Assembly (NCBI RefSeq): GCF_024435355.1
Contig: NZ_JAMJWG010000001.1
Coordinates: 248,001 to 312,000 of the forward strand
Direction: 5' to 3'
Origin: Streptomyces odontomachi
GTDB lineage: Bacteria; Actinomycetota; Actinomycetes; Streptomycetales; Streptomycetaceae
DNA: 64,000 bases
Made by a program: the position numbers and the translations under genes
Notes under the pieces: generated by a model
Told to the model about the DNA's origin: nothing
Databases searched by the model: none
What the model saw: the letters and a program-made list of their open reading frames with translations, nothing else
Shown here: piece by piece, positions 30,220 through 38,925 of the stretch
Position numbering within the stretch: the first letter of the stretch is position 1
Layout of the letters: each line of letters starts with the position of its first letter

Positions 30220-31617
30220 TCAGATGCCGGCCGGCAGATCGGCCTGCGGGCGGCGCCCGGCGCTCGCGACCCGGGCGGCGCTGCGTCCGGCCCGCCGTCC
30301 GGTGATGTAGGCAGGGGCGAGACCACCCGCATACCCGTGGTGGGACAGCCCGCCGATGTCCGCCCCGGCGGCGTGCAGGCCGGGCACGGGGTGGCCGTCG
30401 GCGTCCAGGACGCGGGCCTGGTCGTCGACGCGCACGCCGCCGAACGTGAAGGTGATGCTGGGCTGCACCATCAGCGCGTAGAACGGGCCGGTCTGCGGAG
30501 CGCGGGCCTGCGCGCACACCGGGTGCCCGCCCGCGAACCCGCCCCCGGCGGAGGCGGCCGAGACGTAGTCCTGGAGGGTCCGTCCCAGGACGGCCGGGTC
30601 GATCCCCCAGGCGGCAACCTGCGTGACCAGGTCCTCCAGGGTGTCGCCCTGGGCGTGCAGGGCCCCGTTGTCGACGGCGATCTGGTAGCGGTCCACGACA
30701 CCCAGCCCGGGGAAGGGCTCATCGGTGCCGACGGTGGCGCGCACCTGGTCGTCGAAGATCAGCACGCCCTTGGCCTGCGGCTGCTGTAGGAGGTCCTGGT
30801 TGAGGATCTCGTCGCCCAGGGTCTCGTCGACGAACCGGCGGCCCGCCAGGTTCACCAGGACGGTGTGGTCGGAGTAGTACTGCGAGTTCGGCAGGAAGTC
30901 CGCCGGTTCGAAGCTGTTCACGGGGGCTCCGACGAGGTGCCCGTAGAAGGTGCCCATGCCGGTGCTGCCGCCGGCCCCGGCCTGCCGGGCCAGGCGCAGG
31001 CCGTCGCCGACACTGCCCGGGTTGGAGCGCAGCAGCAACCGGTCGGCGTTCGGTCCCATCGCACGGGTCAGCTCGTCGCGCGCCCCCTGGAAGCCGCCGC
31101 CCGCCAGTACCACCGCCGGGGCCTCGTACCGCACCAGGCCCCGTGCGGTGCGGGCCGACAGGCCGGTGACCGCGCCGTCGTCGTCCTGGAGGACCCGGAG
31201 CGCTGCCGTGCCGGTGCGGCACGCGCCACCGCCCGCCTCCACCTGGACCCGGCACCAGGCAAGGATCGCGCGCATGTCCGTGGCGTAGCCGATGCCGAAC
31301 GTCATGATGTCCGTCTTCGGGGTGTCCGCCACGTGCTCGCCGGTGGCACGTAGCTCCTGTAGACACTCGGCGTAGTCCGCGACGACGGCGCGCCCCAGGG
31401 CCTCGTCCCCGAGGGGGACACGGCGACGGTAGGCGTCCAGGTCGGGGGCGGTCCAGAACATGCCAGCCGACAGGGCCGTGGACCCGCCGAACGTGTCCTG
31501 CTTCTCCAGGAGCGCCACCCGGGCGCCCTGCCGCGTGGCCGCCACCGCGGCCGAGGACCCGGCGATACCGGACCCCACCACGACGACGTCGAACCTCTCC
31601 GTGCGCACGGTGCTCAT
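30220..31617 (-). CDS. FAD-dependent dehydrogenase (KstD/fumarate-reductase fold), copy 2
   Basis: 465 aa from ATG 31617, which overlaps the stop of the preceding flavoprotein gene by 4 nt. The FAD site is DVVVVGSGIAGSSAAVAATR with ALLEKQDTFGGSTALSAGMF; the C-terminal contact is GLHAAGADIGGLSHHGYAGG. Overall length and motifs match flavocytochrome c/KstD-type dehydrogenases without a heme domain. Coupled translation with copy 1 suggests the two act in sequence or as a complex. Confidence 0.88.
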   Translation of the reverse strand: MSTVRTERFDVVVVGSGIAGSSAAVAATRQGARVALLEKQDTFGGSTALSAGMFWTAPDLDAYRRRVPLGDEALGRAVVADYAECLQELRATGEHVADTPKTDIMTFGIGYATDMRAILAWCRVQVEAGGGACRTGTAALRVLQDDDGAVTGLSARTARGLVRYEAPAVVLAGGGFQGARDELTRAMGPNADRLLLRSNPGSVGDGLRLARQAGAGGSTGMGTFYGHLVGAPVNSFEPADFLPNSQYYSDHTVLVNLAGRRFVDETLGDEILNQDLLQQPQAKGVLIFDDQVRATVGTDEPFPGLGVVDRYQIAVDNGALHAQGDTLEDLVTQVAAWGIDPAVLGRTLQDYVSAASAGGGFAGGHPVCAQARAPQTGPFYALMVQPSITFTFGGVRVDDQARVLDADGHPVPGLHAAGADIGGLSHHGYAGGLAPAYITGRRAGRSAARVASAGRRPQADLPAGI

Positions 31618-33026
31618 GCGGTGGCCTCTCCCTGCTCGCTGCTGACCTGGCTCTGCGGCTCGGCACCGGCGAGGGTGGCGCCGAGCAGGTGTCCGAACAC
31701 CGCGCCCTTGCCGAGCGATGTGCCGGTGATGTAGGTGGCCCCGTGAAAGCCGCCCACGACCTCCCCGACGGCGTACAGGCCGCCGATCGGCTCGCCGTCG
31801 ACGGTGGTGACCCGAGCGTCCGGGGTGACGGTGACCCCGCAGTAGGTCGTCGTCATCAGGGCCTTGGCCGGGTAGGCGTAGTACGGTGGGGCGTCGAGCG
31901 GCGTCAGCTCGCCCACGCCGTTGCACAGGCCCGTGCGACCCTGCTCGTCCGCGGCGTTCCCGGCGACGGCGGCGTTGTACCGCTCGACCGTGGCGACCAG
32001 TGCCTCCGGGGTGACGCCGGCCAGGCGGGCGACCTCCTCCACGGTGTCGGCCTCGTGCAGGTGCCCCAGCTCCTGAAGGGTGTCCATGTCCTTGAGCGGG
32101 ATGCCGCGGTGGGACTGCGCGCGCACCCGCGAGTCGAACACCTGTATGCCGAGCCCGTCGGGCTGGTCCAGGACGGCCCTGCCGAGCGCCTTGTAGTCGA
32201 TCGACTCGTCCACGAACCGCCTCCCGTCCGCGTTCACGACGATCGCGCCCATGTAGTAGGCGGTCAGCAGCTCGTGGTACTCCTCGCCCGTCTCCGGGTG
32301 GGAGCCGTAGGTCGCCGCCACGAACGACATGTCCGCCATCCCCGCGCCCAGCCGCCAGGCCATGCGCAGGCCGTCGCCGGTGTTGCCGCGCCCGCCGTAC
32401 GGGATGGCTGCCAGCTGCTCCGGCGCGAAGACCTTCAGCAGTTCGGTGCCGCGGCTGAAGCCGCCCGTGGCCAGCACGACGCCGCGGCGCCCGGACAGCT
32501 CCACCGGCCCGTCCGGGCCCTGGGCCAGGACGCCCACGACCCGGCCGTCGTCGGTCAGCAGCCGCTGCGCGGCCGTGCCCGTCAGCGTGGTGCCGCCCGC
32601 TGCGACGAACGCCGCGTGCAGGGTCGCCAGGACCTCCTTGATCGCGCTGTTGTGCCCGCGTGCGGCCGACATCCCGGAGCTGATCGCCACCTCCCGGAAC
32701 CGCACCCCGTGGTCCTTCAGGAACCGGTAGGCGATGTGCTGGTGGGCCAGGTAGGCGTCCACCAGGTCCGGGTCGTTCAGGTGCCGGCCGCCCTCCAGCA
32801 GGTCGCGCCGGAACAGGGCGTCGGAGTCCTCGATGCCCTCCTCGGCCTGCTCCGGGGTGCCGGAGAAGGCGAACCAGCCGCCGCTCATCGTCGAGGAGCC
32901 GCCCAGGGTGGGCTGCTTCTCGACCAGCAGGACGTCAAGGCCTGCCTCGGCGGCCGTGGTCGCGGTGGTCTGCCCGGCGATACCGGAGCCCAGGACCACC
33001 AGGTCGTACGCGCTGCGGTGCTGCAT
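31614..33026 (-). CDS. FAD-dependent dehydrogenase (KstD/fumarate-reductase fold), copy 1
   Basis: 470 aa from ATG 33026; an alternative upstream start at 33080 would add 18 residues. The FAD motif is DLVVLGSGIAGQTTATTAAE with LLVEKQPTLGGSSTMSGGWF; the C-terminal contact is GLYAVGEVVGGFHGATYITG. ARGHNSAIKEV and RRFVDESIDYKA are family-typical active-site surroundings. It lies 70 nt downstream of an SDR gene and overlaps the next flavoprotein gene. It is likely to desaturate a cyclic ketone or reduce an enone. Confidence 0.88.
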   Translation of the reverse strand: MQHRSAYDLVVLGSGIAGQTTATTAAEAGLDVLLVEKQPTLGGSSTMSGGWFAFSGTPEQAEEGIEDSDALFRRDLLEGGRHLNDPDLVDAYLAHQHIAYRFLKDHGVRFREVAISSGMSAARGHNSAIKEVLATLHAAFVAAGGTTLTGTAAQRLLTDDGRVVGVLAQGPDGPVELSGRRGVVLATGGFSRGTELLKVFAPEQLAAIPYGGRGNTGDGLRMAWRLGAGMADMSFVAATYGSHPETGEEYHELLTAYYMGAIVVNADGRRFVDESIDYKALGRAVLDQPDGLGIQVFDSRVRAQSHRGIPLKDMDTLQELGHLHEADTVEEVARLAGVTPEALVATVERYNAAVAGNAADEQGRTGLCNGVGELTPLDAPPYYAYPAKALMTTTYCGVTVTPDARVTTVDGEPIGGLYAVGEVVGGFHGATYITGTSLGKGAVFGHLLGATLAGAEPQSQVSSEQGEATA

Positions 33027-33096
33027 GGTGCGGTAGCTCTCCTCATCGGGATCGGTGTACGGGGTCGTGCGCGCGGCCACGGGGCCGGCAGCGGGG

Positions 33097-33945
33097 TCAG
33101 GCGCGGGGTGCCCAGCCGCCGTCGACGTCGATGCTGGTGCCGGTGATGTAGGACGCCTGCGGGGACAGCAGGAACGCCACGGCCGCCGCGACCTCCTCGG
33201 GGCGCGCGTACCGGCGGGCCGGGACCTGCTCCACGATCGAGCCGGTCGGCGGGACCTGGCCCATCATCGGCGTCTGTACGAACCCCGGGGCGACCCCGTT
33301 GACCCGGATGCGTCGCTCGGCCAGCTCGTGCGCCAGGCTGATCGTCAGGTTCGCCAGTGCGGCCTTCGAGGCGCCGTAGACCATGGCCGACGGCAGGAAC
33401 GGCGGGTGCAGGGCGCCCGCCGGGCCGCCGGTCCCCGTACGCCCCGCGATCGACAGCAGGTTCACGACGCTCGCGCTGCCGTCGTCGGGCATCAGCCGGG
33501 CGGCCTCCCGCACCAGGAAGAAGGGTGCGGCCACGTTGACCGCCATCACCTGGTGGAACAGGGCGTCGTCGATCTCGCCCAGCCCGATCTTGCGCCCCTC
33601 CCGCTTCGGGGAGATGCCGACGGCGTTCACGACCGCCCCGATCGGGGCCAGCCTGGTGGCCGCCGCCGCGAGGTCCGCGTTCACGGCCGACGACGTCAGG
33701 TCGCCGCCGAAGGCGAGGTGGCCATCGCCGGGCAGGCTCTTCGCGGTGGCCTCGGCGCGGGCGCCGTCGACGTCCGCGACGACCACGCGGTAGCCGGACA
33801 GCGCCAGCCGGGCCGAGATCACGGACCCGATGCCTCCGGCGCCACCGGTCACGATCGCGGAGCGCTCCGGGCTCGGGGCCCCCGCGGTCTCCGGGGTCTC
33901 CGCGGCCTCCGGGGTCTGCGTGGGCAGGCCAGGGGTGGTGGTCAT
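33097..33945 (-). CDS. SDR-family oxidoreductase
   Basis: 282 aa from ATG 33945 with GGAGG upstream. After a Pro/Ala/Thr-rich N-terminal 27 residues, the Rossmann motif is AIVTGGAGGIGSVISARLAL. The catalytic Ser-Tyr-Lys set is visible in VNLLSIAG and AMVYGASKAALAN. The C-terminal SPQASYITGTSIDVDGGW is typical of classical SDRs. It should interconvert a secondary alcohol and a ketone with NAD(P). As first gene of the flavoprotein operon it probably makes the ketone that the FAD enzymes desaturate. Confidence 0.92.
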   Translation of the reverse strand: MTTTPGLPTQTPEAAETPETAGAPSPERSAIVTGGAGGIGSVISARLALSGYRVVVADVDGARAEATAKSLPGDGHLAFGGDLTSSAVNADLAAAATRLAPIGAVVNAVGISPKREGRKIGLGEIDDALFHQVMAVNVAAPFFLVREAARLMPDDGSASVVNLLSIAGRTGTGGPAGALHPPFLPSAMVYGASKAALANLTISLAHELAERRIRVNGVAPGFVQTPMMGQVPPTGSIVEQVPARRYARPEEVAAAVAFLLSPQASYITGTSIDVDGGWAPRA

Positions 33946-34139
33946 GTCAGGCACCTCCGACGGTGTGGTTCCCCTGCCGCAGGGCTGCGGGCGGGACATT
34001 GCTGGTGGGGTGGGCTCCTCGGCCGGGTCCCCGGCGGGGGGCCATGGCACGGCGGCGGTCGAAGTGGTGACGCGCTTTCAGGCGCCCACGTCGGTGCGGC
34101 CTCCCCGCTCCCAGGCTCGATGCGACCGTATGCACTCGC

Positions 34140-34184
34140 TTGCGAGTCGCGCAATATAAAGTAGATTCGTTGCATGGAGCGCAA
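34140..34184. promoter_or_regulatory. Paired TTGCG-N5-CGCAA boxes at the iclR / SDR divergent promoter
   Basis: Box A, TTGCG-AGTCG-CGCAA, is at 34140-34154. Box B, TTGCA-TGGAG-CGCAA, is at 34170-34184, exactly 30 bp further. On the plus strand TTGCGA (34140-34145) and TAGATT (34162-34167) are spaced 16 nt and would start transcription near 34174, the iclR start codon. The same box motif recurs as a pair at 37281-37326. I read these as the operator of the IclR regulator; motif and spacing are seen directly, binding is inferred. Confidence 0.65.
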
Positions 34185-34935
34185 TAAAGAGTTTCGCGTG
34201 GAGGCGGCGCACCGCGTGCTCGTCCTCGTCAAGCTGCTGGCCTCGGCGGGCTCGCTGAGCGTCACGGAGGCCGCCGCCGCCCTCGACGTCAACCCGTCCA
34301 CGGCCCAGCGGCTGCTGGCCACGATGGCCGGAGACGGGTTCGCCCGGCAGGGCGAGCGCCGGCGCTACCTCCCCGGCCCCGAGCTGGCCCGCCCCGCAGC
34401 GAACTCCGCCCCCACCCTGCGCGACCAGGTGCGTCCCTACCTGGAGCAGCTCTTCGAGGAGGTCGACGAGACCGTGCACCTCGCCACCCTCGTCGGCACC
34501 GAGATCCACCACGTCGACGGTATCGAGGCCACCGGGCACGTCATCCGGTTCGGCCTGCGCACCGGCGTGCGGCTGTCCGCGCACGTCACCTCCGCCGGCA
34601 AGGCCATGCTCGCCAGCCTCTCCGACGACGACGTCCAGGCCCGCTACCAGGTGGCCTCCAGCGGGCGCCGGCGACGCCCGCTCGGGGCCGACATGGACCA
34701 GCTCCGGGAAGCCCTGGACAAGGTGCGCAAGCAGCGCATCGCCGCCAACTTCGAGGAGAGCGAGGTCGGCGTGGCCGCGTTCGCCATCAGCCTCGGCAGC
34801 CAGGACGGGCAGCACGCCGCCCTCAGCATCGCCCTGCCCGTCATGCGGTGCGGCCGTGCCGACGTCGCCCGCTTCGGCGAGGCCCTCGTCGCGGTGGCCG
34901 ACCGCTACCTCGCCGACCGGGGCCGGGCACGCTGA
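34174..34935 (+). CDS. IclR-family transcriptional regulator
   Basis: 253 aa. The winged-helix is at residues 10-60 (AAHRVLVLVKLLASAGSLSV and TAQRLLATMAGDGFARQGER). The effector domain follows with the usual HLATLVGTEIHHVDGIEATG and SAHVTSAGKAMLASLSDDDV. No Shine-Dalgarno lies before ATG 34174, and a promoter-like -10 sits 7 nt upstream, so the mRNA may be leaderless. Box B overlaps the start codon, implying autoregulation. It is divergent from the SDR-flavoprotein operon and convergent with the transporter-SDR operon, both of which it likely controls. Confidence 0.92.
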   Translation: MERNKEFRVEAAHRVLVLVKLLASAGSLSVTEAAAALDVNPSTAQRLLATMAGDGFARQGERRRYLPGPELARPAANSAPTLRDQVRPYLEQLFEEVDETVHLATLVGTEIHHVDGIEATGHVIRFGLRTGVRLSAHVTSAGKAMLASLSDDDVQARYQVASSGRRRRPLGADMDQLREALDKVRKQRIAANFEESEVGVAAFAISLGSQDGQHAALSIALPVMRCGRADVARFGEALVAVADRYLADRGRAR

Positions 34936-34993
34936 GGCGGGGTGGACACCCTCGTCGGGAGGGCCCCACCGCCGCAGCTGCGTGAAGGACACG

Positions 34994-36376
34994 TCAGTCG
35001 ATCTGCCGGCCCAGCTGCGCCAGCGGGACCTTGTGGGTCTCGTCGGCCGTGGCCACGGCGATCGCGGAGATCACGCAGGCCAGGGAGGTGAACGCGGCCG
35101 CCGGCCACCAGGAGTTGCCGGTGGCGGCGGAGACGGCCTGGATGATCGTCGGGGAGAACCCGGTCAGGACCATGCCCAGTTGCAGGCCCACGGCCATGCC
35201 GCTGACGCGGAAGCGGACGTGGAACATCTCGCTGAAGAAGGCCGGGTACACGGCGTTCGTCGCGGCGAACCCGAGCGTGATGCACAGGAAGAAGCCCAGG
35301 TAGATCATCGGCACGTCGGCGTTCCCGACGGCCCAGAAGAACTGCCACACCGCCACGGCACCGAACAGGTTGCCGCCGATCAGCACCGGACGGCGGCCCA
35401 CCCTGTCGCTCAGCGCGGCGAACAGCGGCTGCGTCACCAGGGCGGTGGCGTACCCGAACACCACCGCCCACAGCATCGTCGCGGAGGCCACGCCCGCCAC
35501 CTGCGTCGCGTACGTCAGGCCCCACACCGGCACCACCGAGCTGATGACGATCAGAAAGGCCGCGAAGACCACGCGCACCACGTCCGCGGGCTGGTGTCTG
35601 AAGACCAGGCCGAGGGGCGCCTTGGCGACCTTGCCCTGCTCCTTCTGCTCCCGGAACGCCTTCGGGTCCTCCAGGGCGCGGCGGATGACCACGCCCACGA
35701 TCACGATGACCGCGGAGACCCAGAACGGCACCCGCCACCCCCAGGCCAGCATCTGCTTCTCGGGAAGCGCCGCCACCCCGATGAACGCCAGGGTGGCCAG
35801 GATGTAGCCCACCCAGATGCCGTTGATCATCCACGAGCAGTACAGGCCCCGGCGTCCCTCCGGGGCGTGCTCCAGCGTCAGGGAGGCCGAACCGGAGGCT
35901 TCGCCGCCCACCGACAGGCCCTGGAGCAAGCGCAGCGCGATCAGCACGGTCGGCGCCCACATGCCGATCGTGGCGTAGGAGGGCAGGCAGCCGATGAGGA
36001 ACGTCGCCACGCCCATCGCCATCAGCGTGATGATCATGATGTTGCGGCGCCCGAACCGGTCGCCGATGTGACCGGCCAGGAACCCGCCCAGCGGGCGGGC
36101 CACGTAGGCCACGCCGTAGGAGCCCAGGCTCAGCAGCAGGCCCATCGCCCCGGCATCCGGGAAGAACACCTGGCTGAACACCAGGGCCGAGGCCGAGGCG
36201 TAGATGTACATGTCGTAGTACTCCAGCGCGGAGCCCACGAAACCGGCGGCGGAGGCCTTCTCGCCCTGGCTCGGGCCGCGCTTGCCGGAGTCCGTGGAGG
36301 CAGGGACCGTGCCGGGCTCCGGGCGCCCCCCGGTCGCACCGGAGGCAGAGCCGGATGACCTGGTCGTCGTTGACAT
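34994..36376 (-). CDS. MHS-family MFS transporter
   Basis: 460 aa from ATG 36376. After a polar 40-residue N-terminus, the sequence GFVGSALEYYDMYIYASASA marks the metabolite:H+ symporter branch. Motif A is GHIGDRFGRRNI. About 12 membrane helices are visible. It lies 50 nt downstream of an SDR gene on the same strand. In this context it probably imports the alicyclic or aromatic acid used by the flavoprotein/SDR pathway; shikimate-type and dicarboxylate carriers belong to this branch. Confidence 0.9.
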   Translation of the reverse strand: MSTTTRSSGSASGATGGRPEPGTVPASTDSGKRGPSQGEKASAAGFVGSALEYYDMYIYASASALVFSQVFFPDAGAMGLLLSLGSYGVAYVARPLGGFLAGHIGDRFGRRNIMIITLMAMGVATFLIGCLPSYATIGMWAPTVLIALRLLQGLSVGGEASGSASLTLEHAPEGRRGLYCSWMINGIWVGYILATLAFIGVAALPEKQMLAWGWRVPFWVSAVIVIVGVVIRRALEDPKAFREQKEQGKVAKAPLGLVFRHQPADVVRVVFAAFLIVISSVVPVWGLTYATQVAGVASATMLWAVVFGYATALVTQPLFAALSDRVGRRPVLIGGNLFGAVAVWQFFWAVGNADVPMIYLGFFLCITLGFAATNAVYPAFFSEMFHVRFRVSGMAVGLQLGMVLTGFSPTIIQAVSAATGNSWWPAAAFTSLACVISAIAVATADETHKVPLAQLGRQID

Positions 36377-36426
36377 GGTGCGTCGTCCTGTTCGTCGGGA
36401 AGCGTGCGTCGTCGCGCGCCTCGGTG

Positions 36427-37200
36427 TCAGTAATCCGCCCGGCCACCCGAGGCGTCGTACACGAACCCGGTCGTGAACGAGGCCTGCGGCGAGACGATGT
36501 AGGAGACCAGGTGCGCGATCTCCTGGACGGTGCCGAAGCGGTGCATCGGGATCAGGGACTTCTGGACCTCCTGGCGCTCCGGCGTCATGCCCTGGATGAG
36601 GGGCGTCTCCACCGAGGCCGGCGCGACGGCGTTCACCGTCACGCCGGAGGCGGCGTACTCCTTGCCGACGGCCTTGACCATCCCGATCACCCCCGCCTTC
36701 GCGGCCGAGTAGGCCGCCATCTGCGGGTTGCCCTCCTTGCCCGCCACGGAGGCGATGTGCACGACCCGTCCGTAGCCGCGCGGCAGCATCAGCTCCAGTG
36801 CCGCCCGCGTCACCGTGAACGCACCCCCCAGGTTGAGGTCCACGATCCGCTCGAACGTCTCCTGCGACGTCTCCACCGTGGGGGCGACAGGGCCGAGGAT
36901 CCCGGCGCAGTTCACGACGATCTCGACCGCCCCGAACACCTCCTCGGCACCCTTGAGCGCCGACTCCACCGAGGCCACGTCCGTGATGTCCACCGGGCCC
37001 GTCATGCCCGCCGCCTTGTCGCCCCACGAGGCCGACGGCAGGTCCAGGGCCAGCGTCTTGATCCCCTGCGCGCGCAGCGCCTTGACGATCGCGGCTCCCA
37101 TGCCGCTGGAGGCGCCGACCACGACCGCGTGCTGCTCCTGCGGTACCCCGCCCCCCGGGCCCCGGCCCACCGGCTCGCGCTGTTGCTCGTCTGCTGCCAC
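36427..37200 (-). CDS. SDR-family oxidoreductase (FabG-like)
   Basis: 257 aa from GTG 37200 with GGGAGAG at 6 nt. The cofactor motif is HAVVVGASSGMGAAIVKALR and the catalytic residues lie in VVHIASVAGKEGNPQ and MAAYSAAKAGVIGMVKAVGK. The C-terminal IVSPQASFTTGFVYDASGG fits classical SDRs. It shares an operon with the MHS transporter, and its upstream region (37281-37326) carries the same box pair as the iclR promoter. A second alcohol dehydrogenase would allow a different stereoisomer or ring position to be oxidised. Confidence 0.9.
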   Translation of the reverse strand: MAADEQQREPVGRGPGGGVPQEQHAVVVGASSGMGAAIVKALRAQGIKTLALDLPSASWGDKAAGMTGPVDITDVASVESALKGAEEVFGAVEIVVNCAGILGPVAPTVETSQETFERIVDLNLGGAFTVTRAALELMLPRGYGRVVHIASVAGKEGNPQMAAYSAAKAGVIGMVKAVGKEYAASGVTVNAVAPASVETPLIQGMTPERQEVQKSLIPMHRFGTVQEIAHLVSYIVSPQASFTTGFVYDASGGRADY

Positions 37201-37280
37201 GGTTGCTCTCCCTGCGTGAACGTCGTCGTCCGCTGTCCACCGGGGCGCCCGCCCCGGCCATGGCGTGACGGTAAGCAGAC

Positions 37281-37326
37281 TTGCGGTGACGGCAAAGAGT
37301 TCAGAAGGAAATTGCGTGCAGCGCAA
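37281..37326. promoter_or_regulatory. Paired TTGCG-N5-CGCAA boxes upstream of SDR/transporter operon
   Basis: Box D, TTGCG-GTGAC-GGCAA (one mismatch), is at 37281-37295. Box C, TTGCG-TGCAG-CGCAA (perfect), is at 37312-37326, 31 bp further. This pair repeats the motif and spacing seen at 34140-34184 and lies 80-126 nt upstream of the leftward SDR gene. The shared architecture is strong sequence evidence that one regulator, most likely the IclR protein, controls both promoters. Confidence 0.65.
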
Positions 37327-38192
37327 TAAGCGCATGGCGGTGCCGAGCGCACCCTTGACGATGGCCGCCATTCGTTTTCGGCCAGTCCAACCCGTCAGTA
37401 CGCCCGAGACGTCCGCAGCACGCATCACCGATCCCGCGTCCATGGGTGTGCGGCGTCCCGTGCTCGCATGGCCCGGTCGGGATCGGTCCCTGGAAAGTGC
37501 GGCGTGCGAGGGGCCTGAGTGAGCAGGGGTGGGGACGATCTCGGATCGCGCGGAGGGCGGGTGTCGAAGCCGTGGAATGAGGGTCCGAAGTGACATCGCG
37601 CCGCCGTGGCCGAGATAGGACTCGAAGACCCAGGCTTGTATCGATAGCGTGACGGAGTCCATTCGGCTCGGCACTGACCCTCCGAGCCGCGCGGTCGCGG
37701 CACATCAACTCTGTAGTCATTGTTCGGTAGTGTGGAATGTGGCGAGGGGCGTTGCTGTCAGTCAACAGGGCACTTGACCGCTGGCCGTGATCGATACATT
37801 TGAGCTCGCTGGACCGAGTTCTGCGCACGCGAGGATTCTGAGTGGACCTCGCGGCATTTCTTGAAACACCACCTCTGATTCCTCGAATCCGCTATGTGCG
37901 CGCACCCGCAAGAGCTGTCGGCCAACGGGCGTCCGTATGGCGCGAGGCGCGACTGCGACGGCAGTAATCGATGGCGGTCGTCGATGGGGCAGATGCGGTA
38001 TGCATTCGTCTCCTGGAACGCCATTGCGGCACTGTATTGACAAGTGTTGAAGCAGGGTGCCAGCCTTTTGCGGGCCTGGATCAAGTCGTGATCGCGTCCA
38101 GGGTGGCGATACGGCCGGCCATCCATCCAGGCGTTCACCGAATGCTGCTCCGCCGTTCCGCTTTGAGTTACAAGAGAAACGGACATGCCGCA
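37327..38192. other. Gene-free, lower-GC gap between two clusters
   Basis: No reading frame in this 866-nt stretch has convincing codon usage or motifs; the longer open frames are short on conserved blocks. Parts (about 37840-38050 and 38130-38190) are clearly less GC-rich than flanking genes. It separates the IclR regulon from the cluster starting at 38193 and may hold remnants of an insertion. The promoter for the 38193 gene must lie near its right end. Confidence 0.5.
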
Positions 38193-38894
38193 ATGGACCT
38201 GAATCGTCAGGAAGTCGACCGTGTTCTCGCCGAGGTCGAGAAGCTGAAGCTCATCAATGCGACCGAGCGCCGCGAGGTGCTCTCCGTCATGGACGAGGAC
38301 TTCGCCTTCGCGGACGCCGTCCGCTTCACCGACTCCGTGCACGCCCACGTCAAGGTCGAGGACGTCGACGCCCTGCCGCACGCCGAACTGACGGCGCTGG
38401 GGTACCGGCCGGAGAACGCCGAACCCGGCTACATCAAGTACTCCACCGACGTGGGTGTCCACTTCATCTTCTCTTCGATCCCCATCGCGCAGGACGACAG
38501 CATCCCCGGCGCCGTGACGCTGGCCAAGCCGTTCATGGACCACGTCGGCATCGACATGCGGGACGAGTCGGAGGCCACCCGTGCCGCCTTCGACGCCGTC
38601 GTGGACCGCGCCGCCGAGCTCGGCTGGCGGGAGGCCACGCAGGCCGGACCGGTGCACTGCTGCCACACCCAGGTCGCCGGCAAGCACTGGACGTACCCCC
38701 CGGAGTGCTGGACGGGCTGGCGCCGCCCGGTCGAGTTCGCGTTCGGCACGCTGAAGATCTTCGACAAGATCATGGGGTGCGATCTGCGTCCCATCGACCC
38801 CGGTCACCCTCTCGCCGGTACCGGCACGCCGACCTGCTGCGGCGCGGCTCCGGCGGATGCCGAGGCGGACACCCCGTCGGCTGCCCTCAGTTGA
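38193..38894 (+). CDS. Uncharacterised Cys-rich protein next to a metallophosphoesterase
   Basis: 233 aa from ATG 38193; GAGAAACGG lies 11 nt upstream. It has no signal peptide or membrane helix. The striking features are cysteines in pairs: Cys156-Cys157 in GPVHCCHTQ, Cys172 in YPPECWTGW, Cys196 in IMGCDLRP and Cys215-Cys216 in GTPTCCGA near the C-terminus. HCCH and C-terminal CC resemble soft-metal or metalloid ligand sites. It precedes a metallophosphoesterase gene by 31 nt and probably shares its operon. I do not recognise the family. Confidence 0.75.
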   Translation: MDLNRQEVDRVLAEVEKLKLINATERREVLSVMDEDFAFADAVRFTDSVHAHVKVEDVDALPHAELTALGYRPENAEPGYIKYSTDVGVHFIFSSIPIAQDDSIPGAVTLAKPFMDHVGIDMRDESEATRAAFDAVVDRAAELGWREATQAGPVHCCHTQVAGKHWTYPPECWTGWRRPVEFAFGTLKIFDKIMGCDLRPIDPGHPLAGTGTPTCCGAAPADAEADTPSAALS

Positions 38895-38925
38895 CCGGCC
38901 TTTCGCGGCGGGTGAGGACCAGCCC

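Noticed and set aside
34936..34993. Inverted repeat between iclR and the transporter gene as a terminator
   Set aside because: The GGCGG/CCGCC arms need a two-base bulge and the stem is not convincing.
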